Assembly (NCBI GenBank): GCA_030603245.1
Contig: JAUVYE010000004.1
Span: forward strand, 1-54,239
DNA from: a bacterium
Lineage (GTDB): Bacteria; Patescibacteriota; Minisyncoccia; Minisyncoccales; DG-74-3
DNA length: 54,239 nt
Direction of reading: 5' to 3'
Each line of letters begins with the position of its first letter. Positions within the stretch are counted from its first letter, which is position 1. The notes under the pieces were generated by a model. The model was not told the DNA's origin. It worked only from the letters and a program-made list of their open reading frames with translations, and did not search any database. Below, piece after piece: positions 6,377-16,854 of this stretch. The translations under genes were made by a program, and so were the position numbers.

Positions 6377-6601
6377 ATGAAAGAACGAGAAGAAAAAATT
6401 ATTCGTACTATTTATCACGAAGAGACTAATCGTTTCTTCAAATCAATTGGGTTGTCTGAAAAATTAGAGAAGGGTGAACTCCAGTGCAATGTCTGTGGTG
6501 AAATAATAACAGTTACCAACTTTAGAGCAGTCACCCGTAAGGAGGGTGATTTGCTTTTCTGTTGTGATAAAGAATTATGTATGCAGAAATTTAGAACATG
6601 A
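6377..6601 (+). CDS. Small Cys-containing (zinc-ribbon-like) protein
   Basis: CNVCG...CCDKELC motifs; stop overlaps start of next ORF (ATGA). Confidence 0.65.
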   Translation: MKEREEKIIRTIYHEETNRFFKSIGLSEKLEKGELQCNVCGEIITVTNFRAVTRKEGDLLFCCDKELCMQKFRT

Positions 6602-7734
6602 ACACGAATTGGTTAAAATACATATTTGAATATGGACCATTAGCTTTAGCTATCCCTATATTCGAGTATTTTGGAACATCAGGTTTGATTTTCTTTATAC
6701 TTATAATAGTTATAATTCGTTTATTTGCGATAATACTAGATAAAGATCTTAATGAACGTTGGCGAGCGCGGTTCTACAAAATAATATATAAAATAAACGG
6801 AAGTAGTAATGCAGAGAAAAAATATATAGAAAATAATGCCTGTAGTCGTCTCAATCTTGCACGTCGCAAAATGCCATTCGAGAAAGAATATCTACCTAAG
6901 GCGATAAGAATAGAATGGTTTGGTGATAAAATAGGAAAAACTGCACAAATCAAAGAAAATGAAATTCTCATCCGTCTTGATCCAGCGGAAAGACAAGAAA
7001 AAAATATAGTTTTACTCGCCGATGCTTTAGTTAAAGAAACCTCTCTTATTGGGATTAGACATATTTTAAATGAAGCCTCAGAGGCTTCAATGGATTTAAA
7101 TCTCGTAAAAAGTCTACTTAAGGAAACTGGTGATAGAAAAATTTTGGATTGGTTCTTACGTAACGAATATCAAACAGCTTTAGGAAAAATAAATGGAATC
7201 GGGAAGTGGAACGAAGCGATTGTAGAAATTGATGAAAGGGGTCTATTTACCAGACTATTGCTTGTAGAACTAGAGTGGTTCTCTAAAAGAATTTCAGGCA
7301 GATCTTCTCCAGAATTTTTCAAAGAGGTTATAGGCTTGGTTAAATTCCTCTATAAAATAGCAACTAAGGTTTATAAACAAGATGTACCCTTAGAATATAC
7401 TTCACGAAATATAAAAATCGGCGTCATTCTTGTGGGAAAAACGAGTAAAATTCTTCGTAGAGGAATTGAACCTTTTTTGAAAGCGTTCATGTATCAAATA
7501 CAAAAACAGTTTACTTCGATATATGTTATTGAATTTGATAAAGAATTACTTGGTGTTTCAGACCCAAAAGCACATGAATACTTTATGAATTTAACGAAAA
7601 GCCTAACCAAGGAAATAGAGAAACGATTTGAAATTAAAAAGGACTTCGATCTTTCCTATGACTGCATTGACTCTATGGGTAGAAAAAGGCATGCAAAAAT
7701 TTGCCATTATATTCCTCACTATGCATTTTTTTAA
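6598..7734 (+). CDS. Membrane-anchored hypothetical protein, 378 aa
   Basis: N-terminal hydrophobic segments, long soluble domain; translationally coupled to 6377-6601. Confidence 0.75.
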   Translation: MNTNWLKYIFEYGPLALAIPIFEYFGTSGLIFFILIIVIIRLFAIILDKDLNERWRARFYKIIYKINGSSNAEKKYIENNACSRLNLARRKMPFEKEYLPKAIRIEWFGDKIGKTAQIKENEILIRLDPAERQEKNIVLLADALVKETSLIGIRHILNEASEASMDLNLVKSLLKETGDRKILDWFLRNEYQTALGKINGIGKWNEAIVEIDERGLFTRLLLVELEWFSKRISGRSSPEFFKEVIGLVKFLYKIATKVYKQDVPLEYTSRNIKIGVILVGKTSKILRRGIEPFLKAFMYQIQKQFTSIYVIEFDKELLGVSDPKAHEYFMNLTKSLTKEIEKRFEIKKDFDLSYDCIDSMGRKRHAKICHYIPHYAFF

Positions 7735-7772
7735 TAAAACAGCCTAGCGATGGGCTTTTAACTAATTCAAAA

Positions 7773-7799
7773 CAAAACAGGGTTTTTGACCCTGTTTTC
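7773..7799. terminator. Bidirectional terminator hairpin
   Basis: aaaacagggtttttgaccctgttttc. Confidence 0.7.
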
Positions 7800-7807
7800 G
7801 CTTCTGA

Positions 7808-7836
7808 GCTCCGGCAATCGGACTCGAACCTCCACC
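7808..7836 (-). pseudogene. tRNA 3'-end remnant (T-arm plus acceptor), possible attachment-site scar
   Basis: reverse complement GGTGGAGGTTCGAGTCCGATTGCCGGAGC contains TTCGAGT T-loop; no complete tRNA upstream; T-stem sides GGAGG/CCGAT do not pair fully. Confidence 0.6.
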
Positions 7837-7855
7837 TAATAAGCACTTGATATGT

Positions 7856-8470
7856 TTAATCTAATAGTTTTTCCAATTCAACAATATCAGAAATCAAATA
7901 GTCTGGATTAGCTGCTTCTAACATTTCTTTTGGTTTGTGGCCCCAAGATATTCCTATTGATACTACACCTCCTTTTTTTCCAGCTTTAATATCATGTGAC
8001 ATATCCCCTACGTATATGGTTTCTTCTGGCTGAAAATTATTCCTTTGAAGAATCTCTGTAATCACTTTTGCTTTATCAAGGATATTCCCATTTATTTCCT
8101 GAAAATAATCAAACACTCTATATCTTTTAGCGTCTGCGATTATTTTTTCCTGAGAACCAGAACTCATTATAACCAGTTTAATTCCTTTATCGTACAATCT
8201 TTTAAGCACATCTTTTACCCCTGGATATAATCCTGTGTCACCAGACGCATCAAGACCTTCTCTAAAAAGCTTAAGTATTTGATCTTTAGTACAATCTGGA
8301 AAATGTTTTTTCCAGAAATTCATATAGGGCAGAGAGAATTTCTTTCTATACTCTTTAAAAGACATGGGCTTAACACCCAATTTTTCAAAAACATACATTG
8401 TAGCCTTATAAATTGTTGTCAGGTCATCCATCAGAGTTCCTGACCAATCAAATAGAATATTTTTAATCAT
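7856..8470 (-). CDS. HAD-superfamily phosphatase (phosphoglycolate phosphatase-like)
   Basis: FDWSGTLMDD, VIMSSGS, YVGDMSHDIKAGKKGG. Confidence 0.85.
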   Translation of the reverse strand: MIKNILFDWSGTLMDDLTTIYKATMYVFEKLGVKPMSFKEYRKKFSLPYMNFWKKHFPDCTKDQILKLFREGLDASGDTGLYPGVKDVLKRLYDKGIKLVIMSSGSQEKIIADAKRYRVFDYFQEINGNILDKAKVITEILQRNNFQPEETIYVGDMSHDIKAGKKGGVVSIGISWGHKPKEMLEAANPDYLISDIVELEKLLD

Positions 8471-8554
8471 ATAAACTTAGTTTAACAGAAAAAAATTTAA
8501 CAACAAAAAAAGCCGTGTTGGTTTTAAAGACCACACGGGTTGGAACTATGGTGT

Positions 8555-8983
8555 TTACAATGCTTCCTCTTCTCCACCTTTTTCAAGAACCGTAAACTGT
8601 TCTATTAGTTTTAAGATTTCTCTGTACTCTGTGCCTTCAACGCCCTTGAGAGAAGCAATAAATGCTAATTGCTTAAGAATCCTTATTACTGAAGTATATA
8701 TTCCTTGTTCTAAATCAACTATTCCATGCTCATAATGTTCTATTTTCTCTTCCAAAGCAGGAATTTCCCTCTTAAGCCTTTCTAATTTTCTTTTGACACG
8801 TTCTTGCAAAAGAGGTATGAAGGGCTTTTTCCAAAAAGGAACAGAAGATAATTCTGAGCACAATTTTGAGAAAGTTTTTGTTGCTTTCTCGTGCTCCTTT
8901 GTCTTATTTACAAGCTCCTGTTTTAGTTGGTTTAGTTCATTTTTAAAAAGTTGCATTGTTTTTTCTATAAAATCGTCGGTCAC
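8555..8983 (-). CDS. Coiled-coil hypothetical protein
   Basis: 142 aa, charged heptad-rich. Confidence 0.65.
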   Translation of the reverse strand: MTDDFIEKTMQLFKNELNQLKQELVNKTKEHEKATKTFSKLCSELSSVPFWKKPFIPLLQERVKRKLERLKREIPALEEKIEHYEHGIVDLEQGIYTSVIRILKQLAFIASLKGVEGTEYREILKLIEQFTVLEKGGEEEAL

Positions 8984-9091
8984 CCATTCACACCTTCTTT
9001 TTTTTAATGAACCTTTAATTTCTTTCTACCACTCAAACATAAAAAAAACAAGCCCCATAGAGCTTGTCTTTAAAATATTTAAAAAAATAAA

Positions 9092-9808
9092 TTATAATCC
9101 GATAAATTCTTTGATTTTACTAACAGGAATAGAAACAACTTTTCCGTCCTTATTAATCTGATTTAAACCTACAATATTAGCATAAATATCAAATAACGGA
9201 CTTCCGGCTAAAGTGTTTTGTTCAAAAATATTAGTTTCAATTAAATTATCATCAAAACTTTTAACAATTCCCTGGTTAACTGTTTTTTTAAGCCCTGCTT
9301 TTTCAAACACTATTCCCATTAAAAAAACTCTTTGGCCTAATTTAATTTTTCCAAAATCAGCAAAACTAAGAGTTGGTAAATTAGATTTTTCAACTTTGAT
9401 TAAGGCTAAGTTTTCTTTGACGTCTCTTTTTAAAATCTGAAAATCAGCCAATTCTTCATCCACAAAAAAACTAAAAACAGAACCTTTCGGAACCAAATCA
9501 TTCAAAGTCACAAAAAGTCCGTCTGAAGTAACAATAAGGCCTGAACCTTGTAAAATAATGCCATCAACCGTCTGAGTTCTAACCCCAACTATTGTGTTTT
9601 CTACTCTCTCAATTGCATCTTGAAGAGCAGTATTTTCAGTAACTGTAATTTCTTTTATTTCAGTCACATAAATTGGGGTTTGTTCTAATCGATATTCAGA
9701 AAAAAGAGGTTTTTCCACAAAATAGGGCCAGAGAATCTGATCAGCAAAAATACCACCCGCTATTCCAAAAATAAAAAGAAAAAGAATTTTATAGATTTTT
9801 TTAAACAT
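9092..9808 (-). CDS. Trypsin-like (HtrA-type) domain protein, apparently catalytically dead
   Basis: Fold motifs resemble HtrA but His/Asp/Ser positions replaced (TLNDLV, ENLALIKVE, TLAGSPL). Confidence 0.7.
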   Translation of the reverse strand: MFKKIYKILFLFIFGIAGGIFADQILWPYFVEKPLFSEYRLEQTPIYVTEIKEITVTENTALQDAIERVENTIVGVRTQTVDGIILQGSGLIVTSDGLFVTLNDLVPKGSVFSFFVDEELADFQILKRDVKENLALIKVEKSNLPTLSFADFGKIKLGQRVFLMGIVFEKAGLKKTVNQGIVKSFDDNLIETNIFEQNTLAGSPLFDIYANIVGLNQINKDGKVVSIPVSKIKEFIGL

Positions 9809-9810
9809 AA

Positions 9811-12501
9811 TTATTTTACAGCAACTTTTTTTCTTTTACCCTCAACTAATTTTTTGGGAATCAAGAAAACAATTTTTCCATTGTCTGAATCAATCCTGAC
9901 ATTGCCCCCTTCCACAACTTCACCAACAACAATCTTTAATGACAAAGGATCTAAAACTAATTTCTGAATTATTCTTTTAAGGGGTCTGGCTCCAAAATTA
10001 GGGCTAAAACCTTTTTTAGCTAAAACTTGTTTAGCGTTTTCACTAAATTGAATCTTAATTCCCTTGTTTTTTAAACGAGAAGCTACTTTAGCCAGTTCTA
10101 AATCAACTATTTTCCTGATTTCTTTTTTACCAAGATAATTGAAAATAATAATTTCATCAATCCTGTTCAAAAACTCGGGTCTTAATCTTTCTTTTAAAGC
10201 TTCCATTACTTTTTCTTTTAAAGATGTTTTCTCTTTTTCTTCTTTTTCTCCGAAAAACCCAAGAGAACCCATTTTAGAAATATATTGAGACCCAAGATTA
10301 GAAGTCATAATCAAAATTGAATTCTTAAAAGAAGCAGTCCTGCCCTTAGCATCAGTCAATCTTCCATCTTCTAAAATCTGAAGCAAGATATTAAAAACTT
10401 CAGGATGAGCTTTTTCAACTTCATCCAATAAAATTACACTATAAGGCCTTCTTCTGATTTTATCCGTAAGCTGACCTCCTTCTTCATAACCAACATAACC
10501 AGGAGGAGAACCAATCATTTTAGAAACAGTGTGACGCTCCATATATTCTGACATATCAAGCTGCACCAAAGCATTTTCATCATTAAATAGAAATTCAGCC
10601 AAAGCCCTGGCTGTTTCTGTTTTGCCCACTCCAGTTGGTCCTAAAAACAGAAAAGAGCCCAAAGGTCTGTTTTCTTCTGAAATCCCAGCTCTTGAGCGCC
10701 GAATAGCATTGGAAACTGCTGAAATTGCTTCTTCTTGACCAATAACTCGATGAGAAATAATCTCTTCCATTCTCTTTAATTTTTGAGCTTCTTTTTCTAA
10801 AAGCTGGGTGGCTGGAATTCCGGTCCATTGAGAAATAATCTTAGCTATGTCTTCAGTCTCAATCTCTTCTTTCAAAAGAGGATGGTTTTTTTGAAGCCGA
10901 GCTAATTTTCTTTCAGTTTTCCTTAAATCTTTTTGAAGCTGAGGAATTTTTCCATATTTTATCTCAGCTACTTTTTCAAGATCAGCTTGAGCTGTTCCTC
11001 TTTCTGCTTCTAAACGAGCCGAATCAATTTCTTGTTTAAGCTTTTTAATATTGGTAATAGTTTCTCTTTCAAGCTTCCATTTAGCTTCAATGTTTTTAGC
11101 TTTTTCTTTTAAGTCAGCTAATTGCCGAACAATAACTTTTTGTTTTAATTCAGATTTTTTCTCTTTTTTAATGGCTTGTTTTTCAATTTCTAATTTACGA
11201 ATTTGCTTTTTTAGTTCCTCCAAAGCAACTGGTTCTGATTCAATATCCAATCTCAAAGAACTCATTGCCTCGTCCATTAAATCAACTGCTTTGTCTGGCA
11301 AAAATCTATCAGTAATATAACGGGCAGCTAATTGAGCGCAAGCTAATATGGCTGAATCAGTAATTCTAACTCCATGATGAACTTCATATTTTTCCTTAAT
11401 ACCCCTTAAAATAGCAACCGTATCATCAATAGTGGACTCAGCAACATAAATTGGCTGGAATCTTCTTTCTAAGGCAGGGTCTTTTTCAATATATTTTTGA
11501 TATTCTTTTAAAGTAGTAGCTCCAATTGCCTTTAATTCTCCGCGAGACAAAGCAGGCTTTAAAAGATTAGAAGCATCAATAGCTCCCTCAGCTGCTCCAG
11601 CCCCAACTAAAGTATGTAATTCATCAATAAATAAAACATACTTGCCCTCAGCTTTCTCAACCTCTTTTAACAGAGCTTTAACTCTGTTTTCAAACTCTCC
11701 TCTATATTTAGTGCCAGCCACCAAAGCTCCTAAATCCAAAGCAATAATTTCCTTTTCTTTTAAGCTTTCAGGAACTTCATGGTGAATAATTCTTTGAGCC
11801 AAACCCTCAACAATAGCTGTTTTTCCAACCCCGGCTTCTCCAATTAAAACTGGATTATTTTTGGTTCTACGAGAAAGAACCTGCATTAATCTTCTGATTT
11901 CATTTTCTCTGCCAATAACTGGGTCTAATTTACCTTGCTTGGCTAAAGAGGTTAAATTGCGGGCATATTTTTCAATAACCTGATATTTTGATTCAGGATT
12001 AGGGTCAGTAATTTTTTCTCCTCCCCTAATTTCATTAAAAATTTCTAAAGCAGTGTCATAATTCAAAGATTTTTTTTCCAAAAGAGCTCCTTTTGATTCT
12101 AAGAAATTAGCTTTTTCCAAAACTTCTTTGGCTTTAGTAGGACTGTCTAAAAGAGCTAAAAACAGATGTTCGACTGAAATATACTGATCACCCATTTTAA
12201 TTGATTCCTGGCGAGCTCTTTCCAAAACCTTAGCCATATCTTGAGTTAAATAAACCTGACCAAAAGATTGAGGACTAATAATAGGTGAGATTCCTTCTAA
12301 AGATTTTTTGGTTTTATTCTTCAAATCATCAATATTTACGTTCAGCTTTAAAAGCAAACTTAAAACAATGCTCTCCCCTTGTAAGAGCAAAGAGTATAAA
12401 AGGTGCAAAGCATCAATCTGTTGCTGTCCTTTTTTACGAGCAATTGATTGAGCTTTTAAAATTGCCTCTTGAGCTTTTTGAGTAAAATTACCTCCAATCA
12501 T
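9811..12501 (-). CDS. clpB: ATP-dependent chaperone ClpB
   Basis: Clp N repeats, two AAA+ modules ([16 protein letters not shown]), long middle domain. Confidence 0.93.
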   Translation of the reverse strand: MIGGNFTQKAQEAILKAQSIARKKGQQQIDALHLLYSLLLQGESIVLSLLLKLNVNIDDLKNKTKKSLEGISPIISPQSFGQVYLTQDMAKVLERARQESIKMGDQYISVEHLFLALLDSPTKAKEVLEKANFLESKGALLEKKSLNYDTALEIFNEIRGGEKITDPNPESKYQVIEKYARNLTSLAKQGKLDPVIGRENEIRRLMQVLSRRTKNNPVLIGEAGVGKTAIVEGLAQRIIHHEVPESLKEKEIIALDLGALVAGTKYRGEFENRVKALLKEVEKAEGKYVLFIDELHTLVGAGAAEGAIDASNLLKPALSRGELKAIGATTLKEYQKYIEKDPALERRFQPIYVAESTIDDTVAILRGIKEKYEVHHGVRITDSAILACAQLAARYITDRFLPDKAVDLMDEAMSSLRLDIESEPVALEELKKQIRKLEIEKQAIKKEKKSELKQKVIVRQLADLKEKAKNIEAKWKLERETITNIKKLKQEIDSARLEAERGTAQADLEKVAEIKYGKIPQLQKDLRKTERKLARLQKNHPLLKEEIETEDIAKIISQWTGIPATQLLEKEAQKLKRMEEIISHRVIGQEEAISAVSNAIRRSRAGISEENRPLGSFLFLGPTGVGKTETARALAEFLFNDENALVQLDMSEYMERHTVSKMIGSPPGYVGYEEGGQLTDKIRRRPYSVILLDEVEKAHPEVFNILLQILEDGRLTDAKGRTASFKNSILIMTSNLGSQYISKMGSLGFFGEKEEKEKTSLKEKVMEALKERLRPEFLNRIDEIIIFNYLGKKEIRKIVDLELAKVASRLKNKGIKIQFSENAKQVLAKKGFSPNFGARPLKRIIQKLVLDPLSLKIVVGEVVEGGNVRIDSDNGKIVFLIPKKLVEGKRKKVAVK

Positions 12502-12541
12502 AGCGTTTTTATTTTACAATAAATTATCAAGAAATCAATAC

Positions 12542-13849
12542 TTATTCATTCCTTTCATCAAGAGTAACTGTAAAGAATTTTTCTTCTCCCTCTCTTAAAA
12601 CCTTTAAAATAATCTTATCTCCAGGATTATATTTTCTAATAATATCAGCCAAGGAATTATCAGTTGTAATTCTTTGACCATCAAATTCTAAAACAATATC
12701 CCCTTGCCTTAATCCAATGGTTTCAGCCGGAGATCCAGGAGTAATAGCTGTTCTCCCTGAACTTGTATCTGAAGTAATATAAGCTCCATAATTTACTGGC
12801 AAATTATTATCCTCTTGGATTTTTTCATTAAGAACAACATATCTTATGCCTAAAAAAGGATAAACAATTTTGCCAAAATCTTGAACCTGTTTAATGTCTT
12901 TTTTGGCCTTGTTAATAGGAATAGTAAAACCAATATTTTCTCCTTCTAAAGAAACAGCAGTATTAATGCCAATTACTTCTCCTTTTAGGTTTAAGAGTGG
13001 TCCTCCTGAATTACCTTTATTAATAGCTGCATCTGTTTGAATAACATCTTCCAAGGTTTCAACCATTCCTCCGCCAGAAGCAGTAATTGTTCTGCCTAAA
13101 CCAGAAATCACGCCTACTGAAACAGTATTCTGAAATTCTCCCAAAGCATTACCAATCGCAATCACACTCTGACCTATTTGTAATTTGTCTGAATCTCCGA
13201 GCTTAACTATTGAAAAAGAGTTTGAATCTTCAATTTTAAGAATAGCTAAATCCTGAAATGGGTCTTTAGCCAAAACACGGGCTGGGTATTGCTTACCATC
13301 ATTAGTCAAAACCGTATAGTCAGCTTCCTGGTCTAAAACTACATGTTTATTGGTTAATATCATCCCATCTTCAGAAACAATAAATCCTGTTCCGCCTCCA
13401 ATCTCTCTTTTTTCAATCCCTTTTTGGCGATATTCGGGAATTGAAAAAGGATCGCGGAAATATTGTTCAATAATGGGCAAGTCCTTAGTAATAATAATAT
13501 TAACTACTGCTGGAGAAACATGTTTAACCACTGCAATAATTGTTTGCTCCTGATTTGTTTGAGGAATATATTCTTTTTCAATAATTGTTTCTTTTTCAAC
13601 TATTGTGCTGACAAAAGGTAAATCAATATTTAACTTGGTAAGAATGTCTTTTACTTCAAAATAGAAAATGCTTCCAGAAACAGCTCCAGCTAAAAACCCA
13701 AAAACAGAAGACAGAATAACTGAACAAAAAATCATTAAAGAAATTTGGCTTTTCCAAATCTTGGACAGCTTAATCTTGGGCCGCCAACTAATAGTCTTTT
13801 TGGTTTTGTCTTGTTGGAATGAAGTTGAAGGTAAATTATAGTCTATCAT
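12542..13849 (-). CDS. HtrA/DegP-like serine protease with PDZ domain
   Basis: TNKHVV, DLAILKI, GNSGGPL, C-terminal PDZ. Confidence 0.93.
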   Translation of the reverse strand: MIDYNLPSTSFQQDKTKKTISWRPKIKLSKIWKSQISLMIFCSVILSSVFGFLAGAVSGSIFYFEVKDILTKLNIDLPFVSTIVEKETIIEKEYIPQTNQEQTIIAVVKHVSPAVVNIIITKDLPIIEQYFRDPFSIPEYRQKGIEKREIGGGTGFIVSEDGMILTNKHVVLDQEADYTVLTNDGKQYPARVLAKDPFQDLAILKIEDSNSFSIVKLGDSDKLQIGQSVIAIGNALGEFQNTVSVGVISGLGRTITASGGGMVETLEDVIQTDAAINKGNSGGPLLNLKGEVIGINTAVSLEGENIGFTIPINKAKKDIKQVQDFGKIVYPFLGIRYVVLNEKIQEDNNLPVNYGAYITSDTSSGRTAITPGSPAETIGLRQGDIVLEFDGQRITTDNSLADIIRKYNPGDKIILKVLREGEEKFFTVTLDERNE

Positions 13850-13864
13850 ATGAGCTATTTTATC

Positions 13865-14575
13865 TTATTTTTTCTTTTTCTTAAAGGAATAACCAAATCG
13901 ATATTTAAAAATATCTGTTTTAATGTCACCTAAAAAAAATAAATAAATACCAGCTAAAATATATTTTAAATAAGCCCTTAATTTTCCATCCCTTTCAAAC
14001 CTTCTTGAAGAAGTCAAAACTGGTTTGGTTTTGATAAATCCAAATTTTCCAAAGCGAGCTGCTTTTCTTGCATAAGAGTGGTCTTCAGCCAATTTTATTT
14101 CTTCATCATACCCATTAATTTTTTGATGGAGCTTTTTTCTAATTAAAATAGAATTAAAAGCATGGGGCAAAAAGTTTTGGGTTATATTTACCCAAAAATT
14201 ATAGATTCCATAAAGCAGTTTATCTAATTTATTGCCTTCCATGTAAATTGGAAAAGAAGCGCAATCTAAATTTCTTTTCTCAAATTGTTGAATTAATTGT
14301 TTTAAAAAATCCTGTGGTAAGAAAATATTGTCAGCATCCATAAACAAAAAAATATCTCCTTGAGCTGCTTTTGCTCCTTCATTTCTTCCTTTAGCAGGCA
14401 AACCGCCTTTAACTGTTTTACAACCAAAACTTTTAGCAATTTCTACTGTTCTATCCCTTGAATCAGCATCAGCCACAATTATTTCAAAATCCCTAAAGCT
14501 TTGCTTTTTGATTTGTTTAAGTAATAGAGGAAGGTACTCTTCCTCATTAAAAGTTGGAATGATTATTGAAAGCAT
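13865..14575 (-). CDS. Glycosyltransferase family 2
   Basis: MLSIIIPTFNEEEYLPLLL, DADSRDRT, FMDADN. Confidence 0.9.
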   Translation of the reverse strand: MLSIIIPTFNEEEYLPLLLKQIKKQSFRDFEIIVADADSRDRTVEIAKSFGCKTVKGGLPAKGRNEGAKAAQGDIFLFMDADNIFLPQDFLKQLIQQFEKRNLDCASFPIYMEGNKLDKLLYGIYNFWVNITQNFLPHAFNSILIRKKLHQKINGYDEEIKLAEDHSYARKAARFGKFGFIKTKPVLTSSRRFERDGKLRAYLKYILAGIYLFFLGDIKTDIFKYRFGYSFKKKKK

Positions 14576-14578
14576 GAT

Positions 14579-15565
14579 TTAAAATATTTTCTTGGCCTCA
14601 TCCCAGATTGCAGGCCTGTTTTGTTTCTCTTTCATCCAATACCACCATTCAGAACCCCAGAAATAAAACTCTTTTAATCCAGTCTTCTTAGCAAATTCAA
14701 TATTTGTTTTAAATTGTTCTAAATTCATTGTTTTTTCTTGCTCTTCCATTGGTGAATCGTAAAGCAACTTAGGCCCCCAGGGTTCAGCTTGCAATTCCAC
14801 ACAAATTACCTCTTTATCAAACAGTTTATTAATAATCTGAGCTTTTCTTGCATAAAAAATTGGAGGGAAAGGATAGTGAATATAGAATCCTAACTGATGA
14901 AACCAGGCCTTTTTATACATTGTTGTGCCAACTATATCTCCAAAAATAGCTGCCTGAATCCAAAAAGACCCTTCGCCAGAATCAGAAATTAAAACTCTGT
15001 CTTTTTTGTCTAAAGATTTAACTAAATCTATTTCTTTTTTCAAAAAACCTTTGTCAACCCATTGGCAATCTCCAAAAGGGAAAAACGGTTCATTTTCTAC
15101 TTGCCAATACTTAATGACTGGAGAATCTTTATACCTTAAAACAATATTCTCGAGCATTTTTAAAATTTCTTCTTGCTGCTCTTGTTTGCTTTTACTTTTA
15201 GCCCATTCTGGAACATGGCATTCTGGCCAGCGTGGAGTTTTCATTCCTATGGCTAAAACAAGCTTGACTCCTTTTTCCTCTGCTTTTTCTATTTGCCAGT
15301 CTAAATCCTGAAAATTAAATTGGTTTTCCTGAGGTTCAATTAAATCCCAATGAGCAGCTAATTTGATGTTCTTAACATTCAAATCATCAAGTAGAGCTAA
15401 ATAGTTCTCTTTCCAATCCAAGCCCAATGATTGAGAATGTTTTTGAGAAAAATTAACTCCCCAAGCAATTTTATCTGCTTGAGGAACACTTCCAATAAAA
15501 AACAAACTAAAAAACAGTATAAGTAAAAACAATAACCCAAACATAATTTTTTTTAGGTTTTTCAC
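14579..15565 (-). CDS. TIM-barrel glycoside hydrolase-like protein
   Basis: WDLIEPQ, KYWQVENEPF, VICVELQAEPW. Confidence 0.75.
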   Translation of the reverse strand: MKNLKKIMFGLLFLLILFFSLFFIGSVPQADKIAWGVNFSQKHSQSLGLDWKENYLALLDDLNVKNIKLAAHWDLIEPQENQFNFQDLDWQIEKAEEKGVKLVLAIGMKTPRWPECHVPEWAKSKSKQEQQEEILKMLENIVLRYKDSPVIKYWQVENEPFFPFGDCQWVDKGFLKKEIDLVKSLDKKDRVLISDSGEGSFWIQAAIFGDIVGTTMYKKAWFHQLGFYIHYPFPPIFYARKAQIINKLFDKEVICVELQAEPWGPKLLYDSPMEEQEKTMNLEQFKTNIEFAKKTGLKEFYFWGSEWWYWMKEKQNRPAIWDEAKKIF

Positions 15566-16839
15566 CGTGAAATTATTTTTTCAATCTTAAAAGTACCGAG
15601 CTTTTCTCCTTCGATAAAAGCCTCCATTGCAGCTTCAGCAAGATATCCTCTTTCCAGCCAATCAAAAAGCCACTCATGAATATGGCTGGGATCTTTCTGG
15701 GGAATACCAAAACCAGATCTTAAAAGCCAGCTTTTATTAAATTCTTCCTGAGAACCGATACAGGGAGCAACAATAATTGGGATTCCCAAAGCCGAATAAA
15801 AAGATAATTCGCTTGGTTTTGTATACAAAATATCCGTATTTCTCAGAGCCATATTAAATTTCTGAAAATATAATTCAATCTCTTTTTCAAAAATTATTTC
15901 AATATCTTTGTTCTTTTTTAAACCCAATTTTCTAATCTCTTTAACAAAATATTCTTTAACTTTTTTTCTAATTCCAGCTACTAAAATTATCTTGATTTCC
16001 TGTTTTTTAATTTTAGAAAACAAACTTTTAACAACCTGTATCCCAATCTCTTTTTGAGCTCCAGCTCCTCCCACTGCAAACATTAGGGTTAAAGCATGGT
16101 TTGATTTTTTGGGCAATTTTCCTATGTATTTTTTAATCAATGGGCTGTAATAGTGTTGGTATCTTTTTTTAGGATCAAGATTTACAATCCGATGAGCCAG
16201 GTCTTTTCTCAAAAGGCCTAACTTTTCTGTTCCAATATTTTCCTTGGGCAAGGGATAGCCAGTTAAAAATATGTTTTCTGCTTTTACTCCATACAATTTC
16301 AACCGTTCAACCACCCTTTCATTGGGGGCAAAATATTTAATCTTACTGGTATGTGGTATTAAAGAGGCCCAAGTTCGAGCAATATCAGCATCGCAAATAA
16401 TACAAAAAATATCGCCAGGATAATCAAAATATTCAGCCATAAAAGCTGGTGTGAAAAAACTTGTTATCAATGGAAAAGGTTTTTTCTTTAATCTCTCAAT
16501 CAAATGCTTTCCCCAACCTCTTTGAATTAAAGAAAAAATTTCTTGTAATTGGAAATTTGATTTTGACAAATCTCTTTTAGGATAAAAACTAAGAATTCTT
16601 TGAAGTTTATCATATGTTGCAAAAACAAATCCGCCAATCAGAGGAACTCTTTTAAATTGAGATATAGTTTCATAAAATTTTCTGCTCCCCTCCCAAAGTC
16701 TACGATCTCCGCTTGGAATATCTTGATAATCATTAGCAGGAATAATTTCTTTTTTAAACGCTAAATCCTTCAAAGGATAAGTGGTCCTTTGATGGCCATA
16801 GCCCATATTAACTGTAATTACCCAAGCCTTTTTTGTCAT
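15562..16839 (-). CDS. Glycosyltransferase-like protein (GT28/MGDG synthase-like)
   Basis: NMGYGHQR, FAVGGAGAQKEIG, TKPSELSFYSALGIPII. Confidence 0.65.
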   Translation of the reverse strand: MTKKAWVITVNMGYGHQRTTYPLKDLAFKKEIIPANDYQDIPSGDRRLWEGSRKFYETISQFKRVPLIGGFVFATYDKLQRILSFYPKRDLSKSNFQLQEIFSLIQRGWGKHLIERLKKKPFPLITSFFTPAFMAEYFDYPGDIFCIICDADIARTWASLIPHTSKIKYFAPNERVVERLKLYGVKAENIFLTGYPLPKENIGTEKLGLLRKDLAHRIVNLDPKKRYQHYYSPLIKKYIGKLPKKSNHALTLMFAVGGAGAQKEIGIQVVKSLFSKIKKQEIKIILVAGIRKKVKEYFVKEIRKLGLKKNKDIEIIFEKEIELYFQKFNMALRNTDILYTKPSELSFYSALGIPIIVAPCIGSQEEFNKSWLLRSGFGIPQKDPSHIHEWLFDWLERGYLAEAAMEAFIEGEKLGTFKIEKIISR

Positions 16840-16854
16840 AGATTTATTTTAGCA

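Noticed and set aside
10595-10828. ORFs nested in clpB and other large CDS
   Set aside because: Out-of-frame shadows of strongly supported genes.
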